This document shows, one piece after another, positions 24,868 through 35,738 of a stretch of DNA of 36,779 bases (its first letter is position 1; every line of letters begins with the position of its first letter). This stretch comes from Anaeromonas frigoriresistens (GTDB taxonomy: Bacteria > Bacillota > Clostridia > Tissierellales > SIT17). The position numbers and the translations under genes were made by a program. The notes beneath the pieces were generated by a model. The model worked only from the letters and a program-made list of their open reading frames with translations, ran no database searches and was not told where the DNA came from. The DNA lies in contig NZ_WSFT01000047.1 of assembly GCF_016820655.1 (NCBI RefSeq), positions 1-36,779 of the forward strand, read 5' to 3'.

Positions 24868-24892
24868 AAAAAGGCCACTAAAATGCGGCCTT
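24868..24892 (-). terminator. Attenuator-like hairpin between rpmH and rnpA
   Basis: AAGGCC (24871-24876) and GGCCTT (24887-24892) around a ten-base loop. On the minus strand it is followed by TTTTTATT and begins at the rpmH stop codon. The stem is only six bases, so partial termination is likely, letting L34 be made in excess over RnpA. Confidence 0.7.
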
Positions 24893-25025
24893 ATGCTGAT
24901 AATTTCTTTCTGCCTTTTCTTCTACGTCTTTGTAATACATTTCTTCCTGCTTTATTCTTCATTCTCTTTCTGAATCCATGCTCTTTACTTCTTTGTCTTT
25001 TTTTAGGTTGGTATGTTCTCTTCAT
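24891..25025 (-). CDS. rpmH: 50S ribosomal protein L34
   Basis: A 44-codon gene. The product begins [18 protein letters not shown] and ends in [12 protein letters not shown], the standard L34 sequence, nearly all of it basic. ATG 25025 has AAGGGGGTG six bases upstream. It is the first gene of the rpmH-rnpA-yidD-yidC-jag operon and has a consensus promoter about 95 bases upstream. L34 next to dnaA is one of the most conserved marks of a bacterial origin. Confidence 0.98.
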   Translation of the reverse strand: MKRTYQPKKRQRSKEHGFRKRMKNKAGRNVLQRRRRKGRKKLSA

Positions 25026-25117
25026 TAAATACACCCCCTTCAGTCACTGCTACCTCAAATCTAATATATTATTTTAATGGTAACTTCCAAATTTTTAAAT
25101 TAAGACACTACTTATTG

Positions 25118-25146
25118 ATTATAGCTATATTATTAGGGTATGTCAA
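25118..25146 (-). promoter_or_regulatory. Consensus sigma-A promoter of rpmH operon
   Basis: On the minus strand TTGACA (25141-25146), exactly 17 bases, then TATAAT (25118-25123), a perfect match at both hexamers and in spacing. The start point would be about 85 bases before rpmH. Confidence 0.93.
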
Positions 25147-25277
25147 GCTTTTAATAATAATTTGTACTCACTTAAGTATATTCGAATATCTATATTAATT
25201 ATTAGTAGTTTCAATATTATTATACTATCTTCAAGTCAATGTTTTGTTAATAAGTTTTGGTAACATACTGTTTATTC

Positions 25278-25625
25278 TGTGGATATCTATTTATACTTGT
25301 TGATAATTCTACTTTTATTTGATATTATTAATGAAAATGTGGATTATTAATCAAGAATATTAACTTTTATACACAGTCTGTGGATTAATCTGTGTATAAC
25401 TTAATGAATTTGTTGATTTCTTTGTTAACTTTTGTTTCATAACAGATTATTTCTTGCTTCTTTATCAACAAGTATTCTTTAAATTTTATGTTAATAAAAA
25501 TTTTTTTTGTTATATTTTATATCCATATATTTATTATTCACAGTTTATCCACAAAATAATTCCATGTTTTTGTTGATAATTTTATCATATATATTATTTT
25601 TAAAAAAACGATACTTTGTGGATTA
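25278..25625. other. oriC upstream part: DnaA-box cluster between rpmH and dnaA
   Basis: The 700-base gene-free gap before dnaA contains many DnaA boxes. A perfect TTATCCACA is at 25545-25553. Single-mismatch forms are at 25278 (TGTGGATAT), 25298 (TGTTGATAA), 25338, 25379 and 25617 (all TGTGGATTA), 25367 (TTATACACA), 25391 (TGTGTATAA), 25462 (TTATCAACA), 25534 (TTATTCACA) and 25571 (TGTTGATAA). Both orientations occur. The rest of 25626-25724 is very AT-rich with an imperfect hairpin at 25652-25679. This matches the upstream half of a bipartite Bacillus-type oriC. Confidence 0.93.
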
Positions 25626-25724
25626 TTTTGTTTATTTTTTTATTTTAAGAGCTTTATTTTATGTTTATATAGAATAAAGTATTCTTTTAATGACAATAAT
25701 CTTTATAGAATAGGAGGAGAGATA

Positions 25725-27074
25725 ATGTCAGCTAAATTAGAAGATATCTGGGTAAAGGCCCTAAAATTAATTAAAACTGAACTAACTGAAGTTAGCTTTA
25801 ATACTTGGCTTAAAAGTATAGACCCAGTATCTATTGAAGATAACAATATTATTCTGGCTGCTCCAAATGAATTTACTAAATCAATTCTAGAAGCAAGGTA
25901 TTTAACTTTAATTAAAAACGCTATTAATCAAGTTTCTAATAGCAATTATAATATTACTTTTTTAATACCTGGAGAAGAAATAAGTACTGGTGTTGGACAA
26001 CCTAGAAAAGAAAAAACTGAAAAAAATGAAGCTGAAGAAAAACCACTAAAGTCTCAATTAAGACCTAAATATACTTTTGATCAATTTGTTATTGGTAATA
26101 GTAACAGATTTGCCCATGCCGCATCTCTTGCTGTAGCAGAAGCTCCTGCAAAGGCATATAATCCATTATTTATATATGGAGGAGTAGGGCTAGGGAAAAC
26201 TCACCTTATGAATGCAATTGGTCATTATATATTAGAACAAAATCCAAATGCCAATGTGGCCTATGTTTCTTCAGAAAAGTTTACAAATGAATTAATCAAT
26301 TCTATTAGAGATGATAAAAATGTTGAATTTAGAAATAAATATAGACATGTAGATGTATTACTAATAGATGATATTCAATTTATTGCTGGAAAAGAAAGAA
26401 CTCAAGAGGAGTTTTTCCATACCTTCAATGCACTTCATGAAGCTAATAAACAGATTATAATATCCAGTGATAGACCCCCTAAGGAAATACCTACTTTAGA
26501 GGATAGATTGAGATCAAGATTTGAATGGGGTTTAATAGCAGATATTCAGCCCCCAGATTTAGAAACAAGAATAGCAATATTAAAAAAGAAAGCAAATCTA
26601 GAAAACTTAGATATAAATAATGAAGTATTTCTTTTTATTGCAGATAAAATTCGTTCAAATATAAGAGAATTAGAAGGAGCTTTAATAAGGATAATTGCAT
26701 ATTCATCCTTAACCAATAAAGAAATTACTATAGAATTAGCTAATGAGGCACTAAAAGACATCATATCAGGAAATAGAAGTGAAAAAATTGATGTAAATAG
26801 AATAAAAGAAATGGTATCAAAGCATTTTAATGTAAAAATTGAAGATTTTAATTCCAAGAAAAGAGCTAGAGCAATATCTCATCCTAGACAGATAGCTATG
26901 TATCTATCTAGAGAGCTTACGGATCTATCATTGCCTAAAATAGGAGATGAATTCGGAGGTAGAGATCATACTACAGTAATCCATGCTTATGATAAAATTT
27001 CAAATGCTATTAATTCAGATAATGAAATTAAATCTATTATAGAACAACTCAATAAAGATATAAAAGGTAATTAA
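25725..27074 (+). CDS. dnaA: Chromosomal replication initiator protein DnaA
   Basis: DnaA binds the boxes on both sides of its gene and opens the origin. Domain I (about 1-85) has [15 protein letters not shown] short charged linker follows. The AAA+ domain has Walker [12 protein letters not shown] at about 152-162 and Walker [10 protein letters not shown], then [23 protein letters not shown]. Domain IV carries the box-binding motif [15 protein letters not shown] near the C-terminus. Length 449 is normal. ATG 25725 has TAGGAGGAGA upstream. It is the first plus-strand gene after the origin; the coding strand switches here. Confidence 0.99.
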   Translation: MSAKLEDIWVKALKLIKTELTEVSFNTWLKSIDPVSIEDNNIILAAPNEFTKSILEARYLTLIKNAINQVSNSNYNITFLIPGEEISTGVGQPRKEKTEKNEAEEKPLKSQLRPKYTFDQFVIGNSNRFAHAASLAVAEAPAKAYNPLFIYGGVGLGKTHLMNAIGHYILEQNPNANVAYVSSEKFTNELINSIRDDKNVEFRNKYRHVDVLLIDDIQFIAGKERTQEEFFHTFNALHEANKQIIISSDRPPKEIPTLEDRLRSRFEWGLIADIQPPDLETRIAILKKKANLENLDINNEVFLFIADKIRSNIRELEGALIRIIAYSSLTNKEITIELANEALKDIISGNRSEKIDVNRIKEMVSKHFNVKIEDFNSKKRARAISHPRQIAMYLSRELTDLSLPKIGDEFGGRDHTTVIHAYDKISNAINSDNEIKSIIEQLNKDIKGN

Positions 27075-27104
27075 CAACTAGTTGTATATAGTATGTTTAT
27101 GAAT

Positions 27105-27303
27105 TGTTGATATCTTTTTAGTTTTATTAAATCAGGGTATATGTGGATAACTAGGTACAGGTTAGTAACACATTGTCCACACCCTTTACCTTTTAGTATT
27201 TATCTAACATAGATGGTTATCCACAAATTCACAGGCCCTATTACTAATACTACTAGATTAAGTTTATTTATTTCAATAATTATTTAAAAGGAGGTTATCC
27301 ACA
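27105..27303. other. oriC downstream part: DnaA boxes, DnaA-trios and AT-rich unwinding element
   Basis: The 230-base dnaA-dnaN gap has three perfect DnaA boxes (27142-27150, 27217-27225, 27295-27303) and near matches at 27105 (TGTTGATAT) and 27173 (TTGTCCACA). After the box at 27217 come a weaker box AAATTCACA (27225-27233), a GC clamp GGCCC (27234-27238) and trinucleotides CTA-TTA-CTA-ATA-CTA-CTA (27238-27255). An AT-rich stretch then runs to about 27288. This is the order of the B. subtilis basal unwinding system. Confidence 0.93.
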
Positions 27304-27304
27304 A

Positions 27305-28411
27305 TTGAAAATTAAAATCCCTCAAAATACATTGTCAAAAAATATTAGTATCGTACAAAAAGGTATATCATCTAAAACAACATTACCTATATTAAATGGT
27401 ATATTAGTTGAAGCTTATGATAATAAATTAAAATTAACTGGAACAGACTTAGAATTAGGTATTGAAACTCAATTAGATTGTGAAGTAATAGAAGAAGGTA
27501 AAACGGTTATTTCTTCTAAAATATTTGGAGATATAATAAGAAAATTACCCAATTATGATATAAACTTAGAGGTAGATACAAGTCACAATATACATATTAC
27601 TTGTGGACATTCAGAATTTAATATTTTAGGTCATCCAGCTGAAGAATATCCTGAATTACCTAAAATCAATGAAGAAAGTTCCTTTGAAATACCTAAAGAT
27701 CTATTAAAAAATATGATTAAACAAACTGTTTTTGCAACAGCTCAAGATGAAACAAGACCAATATTAACAGGAGCATTACTTGAAGTTAAAGATAATAGTG
27801 CAGCATTAGTGGCTTTAGATGGATATAGATTAGCTCTTAAAAACTCATCAATACCTTATGATAATAATATAAAAGTAGTTATACCAGGAAAAACATTAAG
27901 CGAGGTAAGTAGAATATTAGACGATGAGGAGAATAATGTTAAAATAATGTTTACTTCTAGTCATATTCTATTTAATCTAGGAGATACTATAATTAACTCA
28001 AGACTTCTAGAAGGTCAATTCTTAAACTATAAAGATATAATTAGAAATGAATATAAATCTAAGGTTATAGTGAAAACTAGTGATATCAAAGAGAGTATCG
28101 AAAGGGCATCTCTGCTTGCAAGAGAAGGTAGAAATAATTTAGTAAAATTTGATATAAAAGATGATAAAATGATTATTACGTCAAATTCTGAAATAGGAAA
28201 TGTTCATGAAGATGTGGATATAGAGTTAGAAGGAGATGATATTGTAATAGCCTTCAATTCAAAGTATGTATTAGATGGACTTAAAGCTATAGATAGTGAT
28301 GAAGTAATAATGAATTTTATAAGTAATGTAAATCCATGTATAATAAAACCTAAAGATGATGAAAACTATACTTATTTAGTATTACCAGTAAGGCTAGCAG
28401 AGGTTAATTAG
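27305..28411 (+). CDS. dnaN: DNA polymerase III sliding clamp (beta subunit)
   Basis: The ring-shaped processivity clamp of the replicase. The three repeated domains are visible across 368 residues: the opening MKIKIPQNTLSKNISIVQKG, TLPILNGILVEA, TAQDETRPILTGALLEV at the second domain and the final YLVLPVRLAEVN hydrophobic-pocket segment. Length is normal. The start is TTG at 27305, with Shine-Dalgarno AAGGAGG at 27288-27294. The ten bases between are TTATCCACA plus one A, a perfect DnaA box. A short hairpin follows the stop before yaaA. Confidence 0.98.
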   Translation: MKIKIPQNTLSKNISIVQKGISSKTTLPILNGILVEAYDNKLKLTGTDLELGIETQLDCEVIEEGKTVISSKIFGDIIRKLPNYDINLEVDTSHNIHITCGHSEFNILGHPAEEYPELPKINEESSFEIPKDLLKNMIKQTVFATAQDETRPILTGALLEVKDNSAALVALDGYRLALKNSSIPYDNNIKVVIPGKTLSEVSRILDDEENNVKIMFTSSHILFNLGDTIINSRLLEGQFLNYKDIIRNEYKSKVIVKTSDIKESIERASLLAREGRNNLVKFDIKDDKMIITSNSEIGNVHEDVDIELEGDDIVIAFNSKYVLDGLKAIDSDEVIMNFISNVNPCIIKPKDDENYTYLVLPVRLAEVN

Positions 28412-28424
28412 ACTATTAATGATG

Positions 28425-28442
28425 GACACCTTAAAAGGTGTC
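28425..28442 (+). terminator. Possible weak terminator after dnaN
   Basis: GACACCTT and AAGGTGTC with almost no loop, followed by TATTATATTTG rather than a clean T-run. It may be a partial terminator or mRNA stabiliser between dnaN and yaaA. Confidence 0.4.
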
Positions 28443-28474
28443 TATTATATTTGAATTAATAAGGAGAGAATTAT

Positions 28475-28684
28475 ATGAAAGAAATATCAATAGATACTGA
28501 GTACATTAAGTTGGATCAACTACTGAAATATGCTGCAATAGCTCAAACTGGAGGCCATGCTAAATTTTTAATTAAAGACGGACATGTAAAAGTAAATAAT
28601 GAAGTATGTACTCAAAGGGGAAAAAAAATAGCTAAAGGTGATATTGTAGAAGTAGAAGAAGAAGATTCTATAATCATAAAATAA
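28475..28684 (+). CDS. yaaA: S4-domain RNA-binding protein YaaA (RlbA)
   Basis: A 69-residue single S4-domain protein: [20 protein letters not shown], then [21 protein letters not shown] and KGDIVEVEE, the full S4 fold. It occurs between dnaN and recF in most Firmicutes and is thought to act in ribosome assembly or RNA binding. ATG 28475 follows AAGGAG. A 200-base gap with an inverted repeat (28735-28766) separates it from recF. Confidence 0.95.
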   Translation: MKEISIDTEYIKLDQLLKYAAIAQTGGHAKFLIKDGHVKVNNEVCTQRGKKIAKGDIVEVEEEDSIIIK

Positions 28685-28734
28685 TAAGATATTTCCCTGT
28701 ATTATATTATAATTTAAATTTCTATATAACTAAT

Positions 28735-28766
28735 GCTCTAAATAATATGCTAAATGAATTTAGAGC
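28735..28766. repeat. Inverted repeat between yaaA and recF
   Basis: GCTCTAAAT (28735-28743) and ATTTAGAGC (28758-28766) with a 14-base loop. No T-run follows, so it is not a clear terminator. Confidence 0.5.
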
Positions 28767-28837
28767 TATTATTCATGGAAAAAAACATTATAAAGGTTTA
28801 AAATAGATTATAAGAGCATAAAAACCCTTAATAAGAA

Positions 28838-28851
28838 CGAACGTTTGTTTT
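28838..28851. promoter_or_regulatory. Possible LexA (SOS) box upstream of recF
   Basis: CGAACGTTTGTTTT matches the Gram-positive LexA consensus CGAACRNRYGTTYG except at two positions and fits GAAC-N4-GTTY fully. It overlaps TTGTTT (28845-28850), which is 16 bases before TATAAT (28867-28872). That -10 lies so close to recF that its transcript would cut into the Shine-Dalgarno, so the promoter reading is uncertain. Confidence 0.35.
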
Positions 28852-28887
28852 TATATGGAAAAGTGATATAATAAAGGAAGTGCTATT

Positions 28888-30000
28888 ATGTATGTAAATA
28901 GTATTAAACTAATTAATTTCAGAAATTATAGCGGGATAAAAATATTTTTGAATGAAAAGGTTAATATTTTTTTAGGTGAAAACGGTCAGGGTAAAACAAA
29001 TCTTTTAGAATCTATATATATAGCTTCAACTGGAAAATCTTTTAGAAGTAATAAAGATAAAGAACTTATTACTATAGAAAAAGAAGCGGGATATATAGGA
29101 GTAGAACTAATAAAAGAAAATGTAGAAAAATATATAGAATTAAAATTGGATTTAAATAACCCTAAAAGAGTTAAAATAAATGGAGTTGAGCAAGAAAAGA
29201 TATCAGATTTAACTGGAGTATTACAAGTTGTAGTATTTTCTCCCGAGGATTTGAAGATAATAAAAGAAGGCCCATCCCATCGAAGGAATTTTCTTGATGA
29301 TGAGATAACTCAAATGAAACCAGTATATAAGAGTATTGTTAATGACTATAATAGAGTTTTAACACAACGAAATAATCTACTAAAAGTTATACAATATGAT
29401 TCTAATAAAAAGAAGATGTTATCTATATGGAATGAACAATTAGTAGAATTAGGAACAAAAATAATGATATTAAGAAAATCTTTTGTTGATAGATTGGCAC
29501 CTATATCAAAAGATATACATCATAGTATTACAGATGGAGGAGAGAATTTAGAGGTACAATATTCTTCTTCTTTTAACCTTGTTAATTTAGATAAAAATAA
29601 AATAATAAACAAATATAACGAATTATTATCTAAATATGAGAAAGAAGACATAGAAAAAGGTACTACAAAAATAGGACCCCATAGAGATGATCTGGATATT
29701 ATTATAGATGATAAAAATACAAGAATATTTGGTTCTCAAGGTCAACAAAGAACAGCAGCATTATCATTAAGACTAGCAGAAGTTAAGTTAATTAAAGAAG
29801 AGACAGAAGAATATCCTGTGTTATTATTAGATGATGTATTTTCAGAATTAGATATAAATAGAAGAAAATACTTAATATCAACATTTAAAGATGTACAAAC
29901 AATAATTACATCTACAGACGACATAGAAATCGAAGAAATAGACAAATTTGAAAAAAGGATTTATTATATTAAAGGTGGTAATATTTTATATAGCAAATAA
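28888..30000 (+). CDS. recF: DNA replication and repair protein RecF
   Basis: An SMC-like ATPase that loads RecA at gapped DNA with RecO and RecR. Walker A is GENGQGKTNLLESIY at about residues 31-45. The central region has VVVFSPEDLKIIKEGPSHRRNFLD. The C-terminal signature FGSQGQQRTAALSLRLAEV and Walker B PVLLLDDVFSELD complete the ABC-type head. Length 370 is normal. ATG 28888 follows AAAGGAAG. It leads into remB, gyrB and gyrA with small gaps, probably one transcript. Confidence 0.97.
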   Translation: MYVNSIKLINFRNYSGIKIFLNEKVNIFLGENGQGKTNLLESIYIASTGKSFRSNKDKELITIEKEAGYIGVELIKENVEKYIELKLDLNNPKRVKINGVEQEKISDLTGVLQVVVFSPEDLKIIKEGPSHRRNFLDDEITQMKPVYKSIVNDYNRVLTQRNNLLKVIQYDSNKKKMLSIWNEQLVELGTKIMILRKSFVDRLAPISKDIHHSITDGGENLEVQYSSSFNLVNLDKNKIINKYNELLSKYEKEDIEKGTTKIGPHRDDLDIIIDDKNTRIFGSQGQQRTAALSLRLAEVKLIKEETEEYPVLLLDDVFSELDINRRKYLISTFKDVQTIITSTDDIEIEEIDKFEKRIYYIKGGNILYSK

Positions 30001-30025
30001 GATATTGCTGAAAGGATTGATAAAT

Positions 30026-30328
30026 ATGTTTCTTCATCTTGGTAAGGACTATGTTATACCTTTATCTGAAATAATTAGTATTATAGATGCTAAATCCTTA
30101 GAATTGAAAGATACAGCAGATTTTATTAGAATATCTGAAGAAGAAGGATTTTTGACTAAGATAGTAGATAACAATATAAAGTCGTATATTATAACAGAGA
30201 GAATTGAAAAAAATAATAAAAAACTTAAGAAATCAAGAAAAAGTATAATATATTGCACAAATATATCTGCTAATACCCTTTATAAGAGGTGTAATTATAT
30301 AGAAAATGAAACTATTAAAGTTAGATAA
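30026..30328 (+). CDS. remB: RemB family regulator (DUF370)
   Basis: A protein of about 100 residues beginning MFLHLGKDYVIPLSEIISIID, the opening of RemB/DUF370. It has SEEEGFLTKIVDNNIKSYIIT in the middle and SIIYCTNISANTLYKR at the C-terminal end. RemB (YaaB) is a relative of the matrix-gene activator RemA and lies between recF and gyrB in many Firmicutes. The open frame begins upstream at 29948, overlapping recF, but AAAGGA at 30011-30016 points to ATG 30026. Its DNA target here is unknown. Confidence 0.9.
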   Translation: MFLHLGKDYVIPLSEIISIIDAKSLELKDTADFIRISEEEGFLTKIVDNNIKSYIITERIEKNNKKLKKSRKSIIYCTNISANTLYKRCNYIENETIKVR

Positions 30329-32266
<1,938 letters not shown>

Positions 32267-32293
32267 TTATTGGATAAAGGAGGACTATTATAA

Positions 32294-34741
32294 ATGAGTG
32301 AAAATCATAACAATATTATTCCAATAAATATTGAAGATGAAATGAAAACATCATACCTTGATTATGCTATGAGTGTTATAGTTTCTCGAGCATTACCAGA
32401 TGTTCGAGATGGGCTTAAACCTGTACATCGAAGGATAATTTATGCTATGAATGGTCTTGGCTTAACACCAGATAAACCTCATAAAAAATCAGCACGTATA
32501 GTAGGGGAAGTATTGGGTAAATATCACCCTCATGGAGATAGTGCTGTGTATGATGCAATGGTAAGACTAGCTCAAGATTTTTCTACTAGATATCAATTAG
32601 TAGATGGACATGGTAACTTTGGTTCAGTAGATGGTGATAGTGCAGCTGCAATGCGTTATACCGAAGCTAGAATGAGTAAAATTGCCATTGAAATGTTAAG
32701 AGATATAGGAAAAGATACTATAGATTATAGACCCAATTTTGATGAAGAATTAGAAGAACCTATAGTATTACCAAGTAGATATCCAAATCTATTAGTAAAT
32801 GGTACTAATGGTATAGCCGTAGGTATGGCTACATCTATTCCTCCTCATAATTTAAGGGAAGTTATAGATGGAGTAATTATGATGATAGATGATCCTGATA
32901 TAGAATTAAAGGATATAATGACGAAAATTAAAGGACCTGACTTTCCTACAGGATCTATAATAACTGGAAAAGAAGCTATAAAAGATGCTTATAGGACAGG
33001 TAGGGGTAAAGTACGAGTAAGAGCAAAGACCCAAATTGAACCAATGAAAAATAATAAAAATAGAATAATTGTTACTGAGATTCCTTACCAAGTAAATAAA
33101 GCTAGACTTATAGAAAAAATAGCACATTTAGTAAGAGATAAAAAACTCGATGGAATATCAGATTTAAGAGATGAATCTGATAGAACTGGAATGAGAATTG
33201 TAATTGAGTTAAAGAGAGATGCTAATCCAAATGTAGTACTAAATAATCTTTATAAACATACTCAAATGCAGGACACTTATAGTATTATTATGATAGCTTT
33301 AGTAAATGAGGAACCTAAAGTTCTTAATTTAAAACAAATATTAAGACATTATTTAGATCATCAAAAAGAGGTTATTACAAGAAGAACTCAATATGATCTT
33401 AATAAAGCTGAAGCAAGAGCCCATATATTAGAAGGTTTGAAAATAGCTCTAGATCATATAGATGAGGTAATTAAACTTATAAGAGCAAGTGAAAACACCC
33501 AAGAAGCTAAAAATGGGCTTATAGATAAATTTGGATTATCAGAAATTCAAGCTCAAGCGATATTAGATATGAGACTTCAGAAGCTGACTGGGTTGGAAAG
33601 AGATAAAATAGAAGAAGAATATAAGGGTTTAATACAAGAAATAAATAAATTAAAAGAAATCTTAGCAAACGAAGATTTAATATATAAAATAGTTAAAGAT
33701 GAACTTATTGAAATTAAAGAGAAATATGGTGATGATAGAAAGACAGAAATAAGAGCATCTATAGAAGAAATAAATGTTGAGGATATGATTGAAGAGGAAA
33801 ATGTTGTGCTTACTCTTACTCACTATGGATATGTGAAGAGATTACCAGAAAACACATATAAGATTCAACATAGGGGTGGAAGAGGAGTTACAGGACTTAC
33901 AACGAGAGATGAAGACTTTGTTGAGGATATCCTAATAACCTCTACCCACGATAATCTTCTATTCTTTACTAGTAAAGGAAAGGTATATACTATAAGAGCC
34001 TTTGAAATTCCAGAAGCTAAAAGACAGGCTAAAGGAACTGCAATAGTAAACCTATTACAATTAGATCCTGATGAAAAGGTTAAAGCAGTGATACCAATCA
34101 AAGAATTTGAGAAAGATAGTTATTTAATATTTGCTACTCAAAATGGATTAGTAAAGAAAACTGATGTAACACAATTTGAATCTATAAGAAAAAGTGGTCT
34201 AATAGCAATTAATCTTAAAGAAGATGATGAATTAATATCTGTTAAAAAGACTACTGGTAAAAGTGATGTACTACTTACAACAATTCACGGGATGTCCATA
34301 AGATTTAATGAGAAAAATGTTAGAGATATGGGTAGAACTGCCATGGGGGTTAAAGGAATAACTCTCAATAGAGAAGATAAAGTTATTTCTATGAATCTTG
34401 TAGAAGAGGGAAGTGATTTACTAGTAATCAGTGAAAAAGGATATGGAAAAAGAACTGATTTAGATGAGTATAGAACTCAAACTAGAGGCGGAAAAGGTAT
34501 AAAGACATATAATATAAAACCTCATACAGGAAACTTAATAGGGGCTAGAGTAGTAAATGAAAATGATGAAATAATGATAATAAGTTATCTAGGTGTTATT
34601 ATACGTTTGAAAATAGCAGGGATATCTCAAATGGGTAGAACTACTCAAGGAGTTAAACTTATGAGAGTTGGTAAAGACGACAGAGTCGTATCCATAGCAA
34701 AGGTATTATATCAAGAAGAGGAACTAGAAGAAGAAAATTAA
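32294..34741 (+). CDS. gyrA: DNA gyrase subunit A
   Basis: The DNA-cleaving subunit. The catalytic tyrosine is Y122 in [11 protein letters not shown]. The quinolone-determining region reads [13 protein letters not shown], with Ser83 and Asp87 as in sensitive E. coli GyrA. A coiled coil follows (around [20 protein letters not shown]). The C-terminal beta-pinwheel carries repeated blades and a GyrA-box-like TRGGKG near residue 730. Length 815 is normal. ATG 32294 follows AAAGGAGG. The gene ends at a terminator that overlaps a sigma-B-like promoter for the next operon. Confidence 0.99.
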   Translation: MSENHNNIIPINIEDEMKTSYLDYAMSVIVSRALPDVRDGLKPVHRRIIYAMNGLGLTPDKPHKKSARIVGEVLGKYHPHGDSAVYDAMVRLAQDFSTRYQLVDGHGNFGSVDGDSAAAMRYTEARMSKIAIEMLRDIGKDTIDYRPNFDEELEEPIVLPSRYPNLLVNGTNGIAVGMATSIPPHNLREVIDGVIMMIDDPDIELKDIMTKIKGPDFPTGSIITGKEAIKDAYRTGRGKVRVRAKTQIEPMKNNKNRIIVTEIPYQVNKARLIEKIAHLVRDKKLDGISDLRDESDRTGMRIVIELKRDANPNVVLNNLYKHTQMQDTYSIIMIALVNEEPKVLNLKQILRHYLDHQKEVITRRTQYDLNKAEARAHILEGLKIALDHIDEVIKLIRASENTQEAKNGLIDKFGLSEIQAQAILDMRLQKLTGLERDKIEEEYKGLIQEINKLKEILANEDLIYKIVKDELIEIKEKYGDDRKTEIRASIEEINVEDMIEEENVVLTLTHYGYVKRLPENTYKIQHRGGRGVTGLTTRDEDFVEDILITSTHDNLLFFTSKGKVYTIRAFEIPEAKRQAKGTAIVNLLQLDPDEKVKAVIPIKEFEKDSYLIFATQNGLVKKTDVTQFESIRKSGLIAINLKEDDELISVKKTTGKSDVLLTTIHGMSIRFNEKNVRDMGRTAMGVKGITLNREDKVISMNLVEEGSDLLVISEKGYGKRTDLDEYRTQTRGGKGIKTYNIKPHTGNLIGARVVNENDEIMIISYLGVIIRLKIAGISQMGRTTQGVKLMRVGKDDRVVSIAKVLYQEEELEEEN

Positions 34742-34748
34742 TGAAATT

Positions 34749-34773
34749 GTTTTAAAATAATATTAGTGGGTAT
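34749..34773 (+). promoter_or_regulatory. Candidate sigma-B promoter of rsbV-rsbW-sigB
   Basis: GTTTTA (34749-34754), 13 bases, then GGGTAT (34768-34773). This fits the Bacillus sigma-B consensus GTTTAA-N12-15-GGGTAT with one mismatch. It starts seven bases after the gyrA stop and reads toward rsbV, about 190 bases upstream. Autoregulation of this operon by sigma-B is known in Bacillus. A less specific sigma-A-like TTTACA-15-TATAAT lies at 34835-34861. Confidence 0.6.
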
Positions 34774-34812
34774 AAAGGATAGGGCAGACAAATTTTAGGC
34801 TCTATCCTTTAT
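34772..34812 (+). terminator. Terminator of gyrBA
   Basis: Arms around ATAAAGGATAGGGC and GCTCTATCCTTTAT with one G-U pair and a 13-base loop, followed by TTTATTTAA. Its first arm overlaps the sigma-B-like -10. Confidence 0.8.
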
Positions 34813-34962
34813 TTAATGGATAAAAATAAGAAAGTTTACAAATTATTATTATTATTATAATATTTATAATGAAAAGATATCTTATTGGTTTGCAATTATA
34901 TTTTCCTTTTTTATTAATTAATTGGCTAATAGATAAAAAAATAATGGAGGTGCACTTGTGAT

Positions 34963-35283
34963 ATGGCTTTAAAGGTTGATAAATCTTTTAATGAAGTAAA
35001 GGGAGTTTGGGTTTTAAAACTCCATGGAGAAATAGATATATATACTGCTCCTAAATTTAAGGAAACATTATTAAATGTAATAGAAGCTAGAGAGAGTGAT
35101 ATAATAATAGATGGAGAAAACTTAGAATATATAGACAGTACTGGATTAGGAGTTCTAATTAGTGGATTAAAAAAATTAAAAGAAACTAATAAAAATATTA
35201 CTATCATAAACCTACGTCCTAATATCAGCAAACTATTTGAAATCACAGGATTAAATAAAGTATTTATAGTTAAGGGGGTGTAA
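34963..35283 (+). CDS. rsbV: Anti-sigma factor antagonist RsbV (STAS domain)
   Basis: A 106-residue STAS protein that, when unphosphorylated, binds the anti-sigma factor RsbW and frees sigma-B. The phosphorylated serine is S59 in IDSTGLGVLISGLKKL. The N-terminal strands include GVWVLKLHGEIDIYTAPKF. ATG 34963 has GGAGG about 12 bases upstream. It is followed closely by an RsbW-like kinase and a sigma-B-like gene. The trio could be mistaken for spoIIAA-spoIIAB-sigF, but RsbW and SigB features (see those entries) favour the stress system. No RsbU-type phosphatase is in the window. Confidence 0.88.
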   Translation: MALKVDKSFNEVKGVWVLKLHGEIDIYTAPKFKETLLNVIEARESDIIIDGENLEYIDSTGLGVLISGLKKLKETNKNITIINLRPNISKLFEITGLNKVFIVKGV

Positions 35284-35289
35284 TATCAA

Positions 35290-35736
35290 GTGGAGGATTT
35301 AAAAGCAAGAGGAGATCAAGAAGTTAATATGGATCATATCAAACTAAGTATGCCTAACAAACCTGAATTTGTAGGTATTATAAGACTTACAGCATCAGCT
35401 ATAGCTAGTCGTATAGGATTTAATATAGATGATATAGATGATATAAAAGTAGCTATAGGTGAAGCTTGTACTAATGCTATAAGACATGGATGTGAAAAAA
35501 CAAATGATACCTATGATATAGAATTTTTTGCATATGAAGATAGAATGGATATCCAAATAACTGATACAGGTAAAGGTTTAGCTTCACTAAATATTAAACA
35601 ACCTAAGGCTGAAGATCTTAGAGAGGGTGGATTAGGTCTATTTATAATAAAGACACTAATGGATGATGTAGAAGTTATTACATCTGAAGGTAAAGGGACT
35701 ATCATCCGCATGACAAAGAAGTTAGGAGTAGATTAA
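35290..35736 (+). CDS. rsbW: Serine-protein kinase / anti-sigma factor RsbW
   Basis: A GHKL-fold kinase that holds sigma-B and phosphorylates RsbV. Opening segment DHIKLSMPNKPEFVGIIRLTASAIASRIGF is RsbW-like rather than SpoIIAB-like (described in two parts: DHIKLSMPNKPEF then VGIIRLTASAIA). The N-box is GEACTNAIRHG (N62), the G1 box DTGKGL and the G2 box EGGLGLFIIKTLMDDV. Length 148 is normal. The start is GTG 35290, with AGGGGGTG inside the end of rsbV nine bases upstream, so translation is probably coupled. It is two bases from sigB. Confidence 0.88.
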   Translation: MEDLKARGDQEVNMDHIKLSMPNKPEFVGIIRLTASAIASRIGFNIDDIDDIKVAIGEACTNAIRHGCEKTNDTYDIEFFAYEDRMDIQITDTGKGLASLNIKQPKAEDLREGGLGLFIIKTLMDDVEVITSEGKGTIIRMTKKLGVD

Positions 35737-35738
35737 CC

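Noticed and set aside
25013..25198. Small plus-strand open frame over the rpmH start and promoter
   Set aside because: It overlaps the consensus rpmH promoter on the other strand and has no Shine-Dalgarno.
28845..28872. TTGTTT-16-TATAAT as the recF promoter
   Set aside because: The start point would fall in the recF Shine-Dalgarno, leaving no leader. Kept only as part of the LexA-box note.
34841..34860. ATT triplet run as a functional repeat
   Set aside because: A short simple-sequence stretch in very AT-rich DNA. No support for function.
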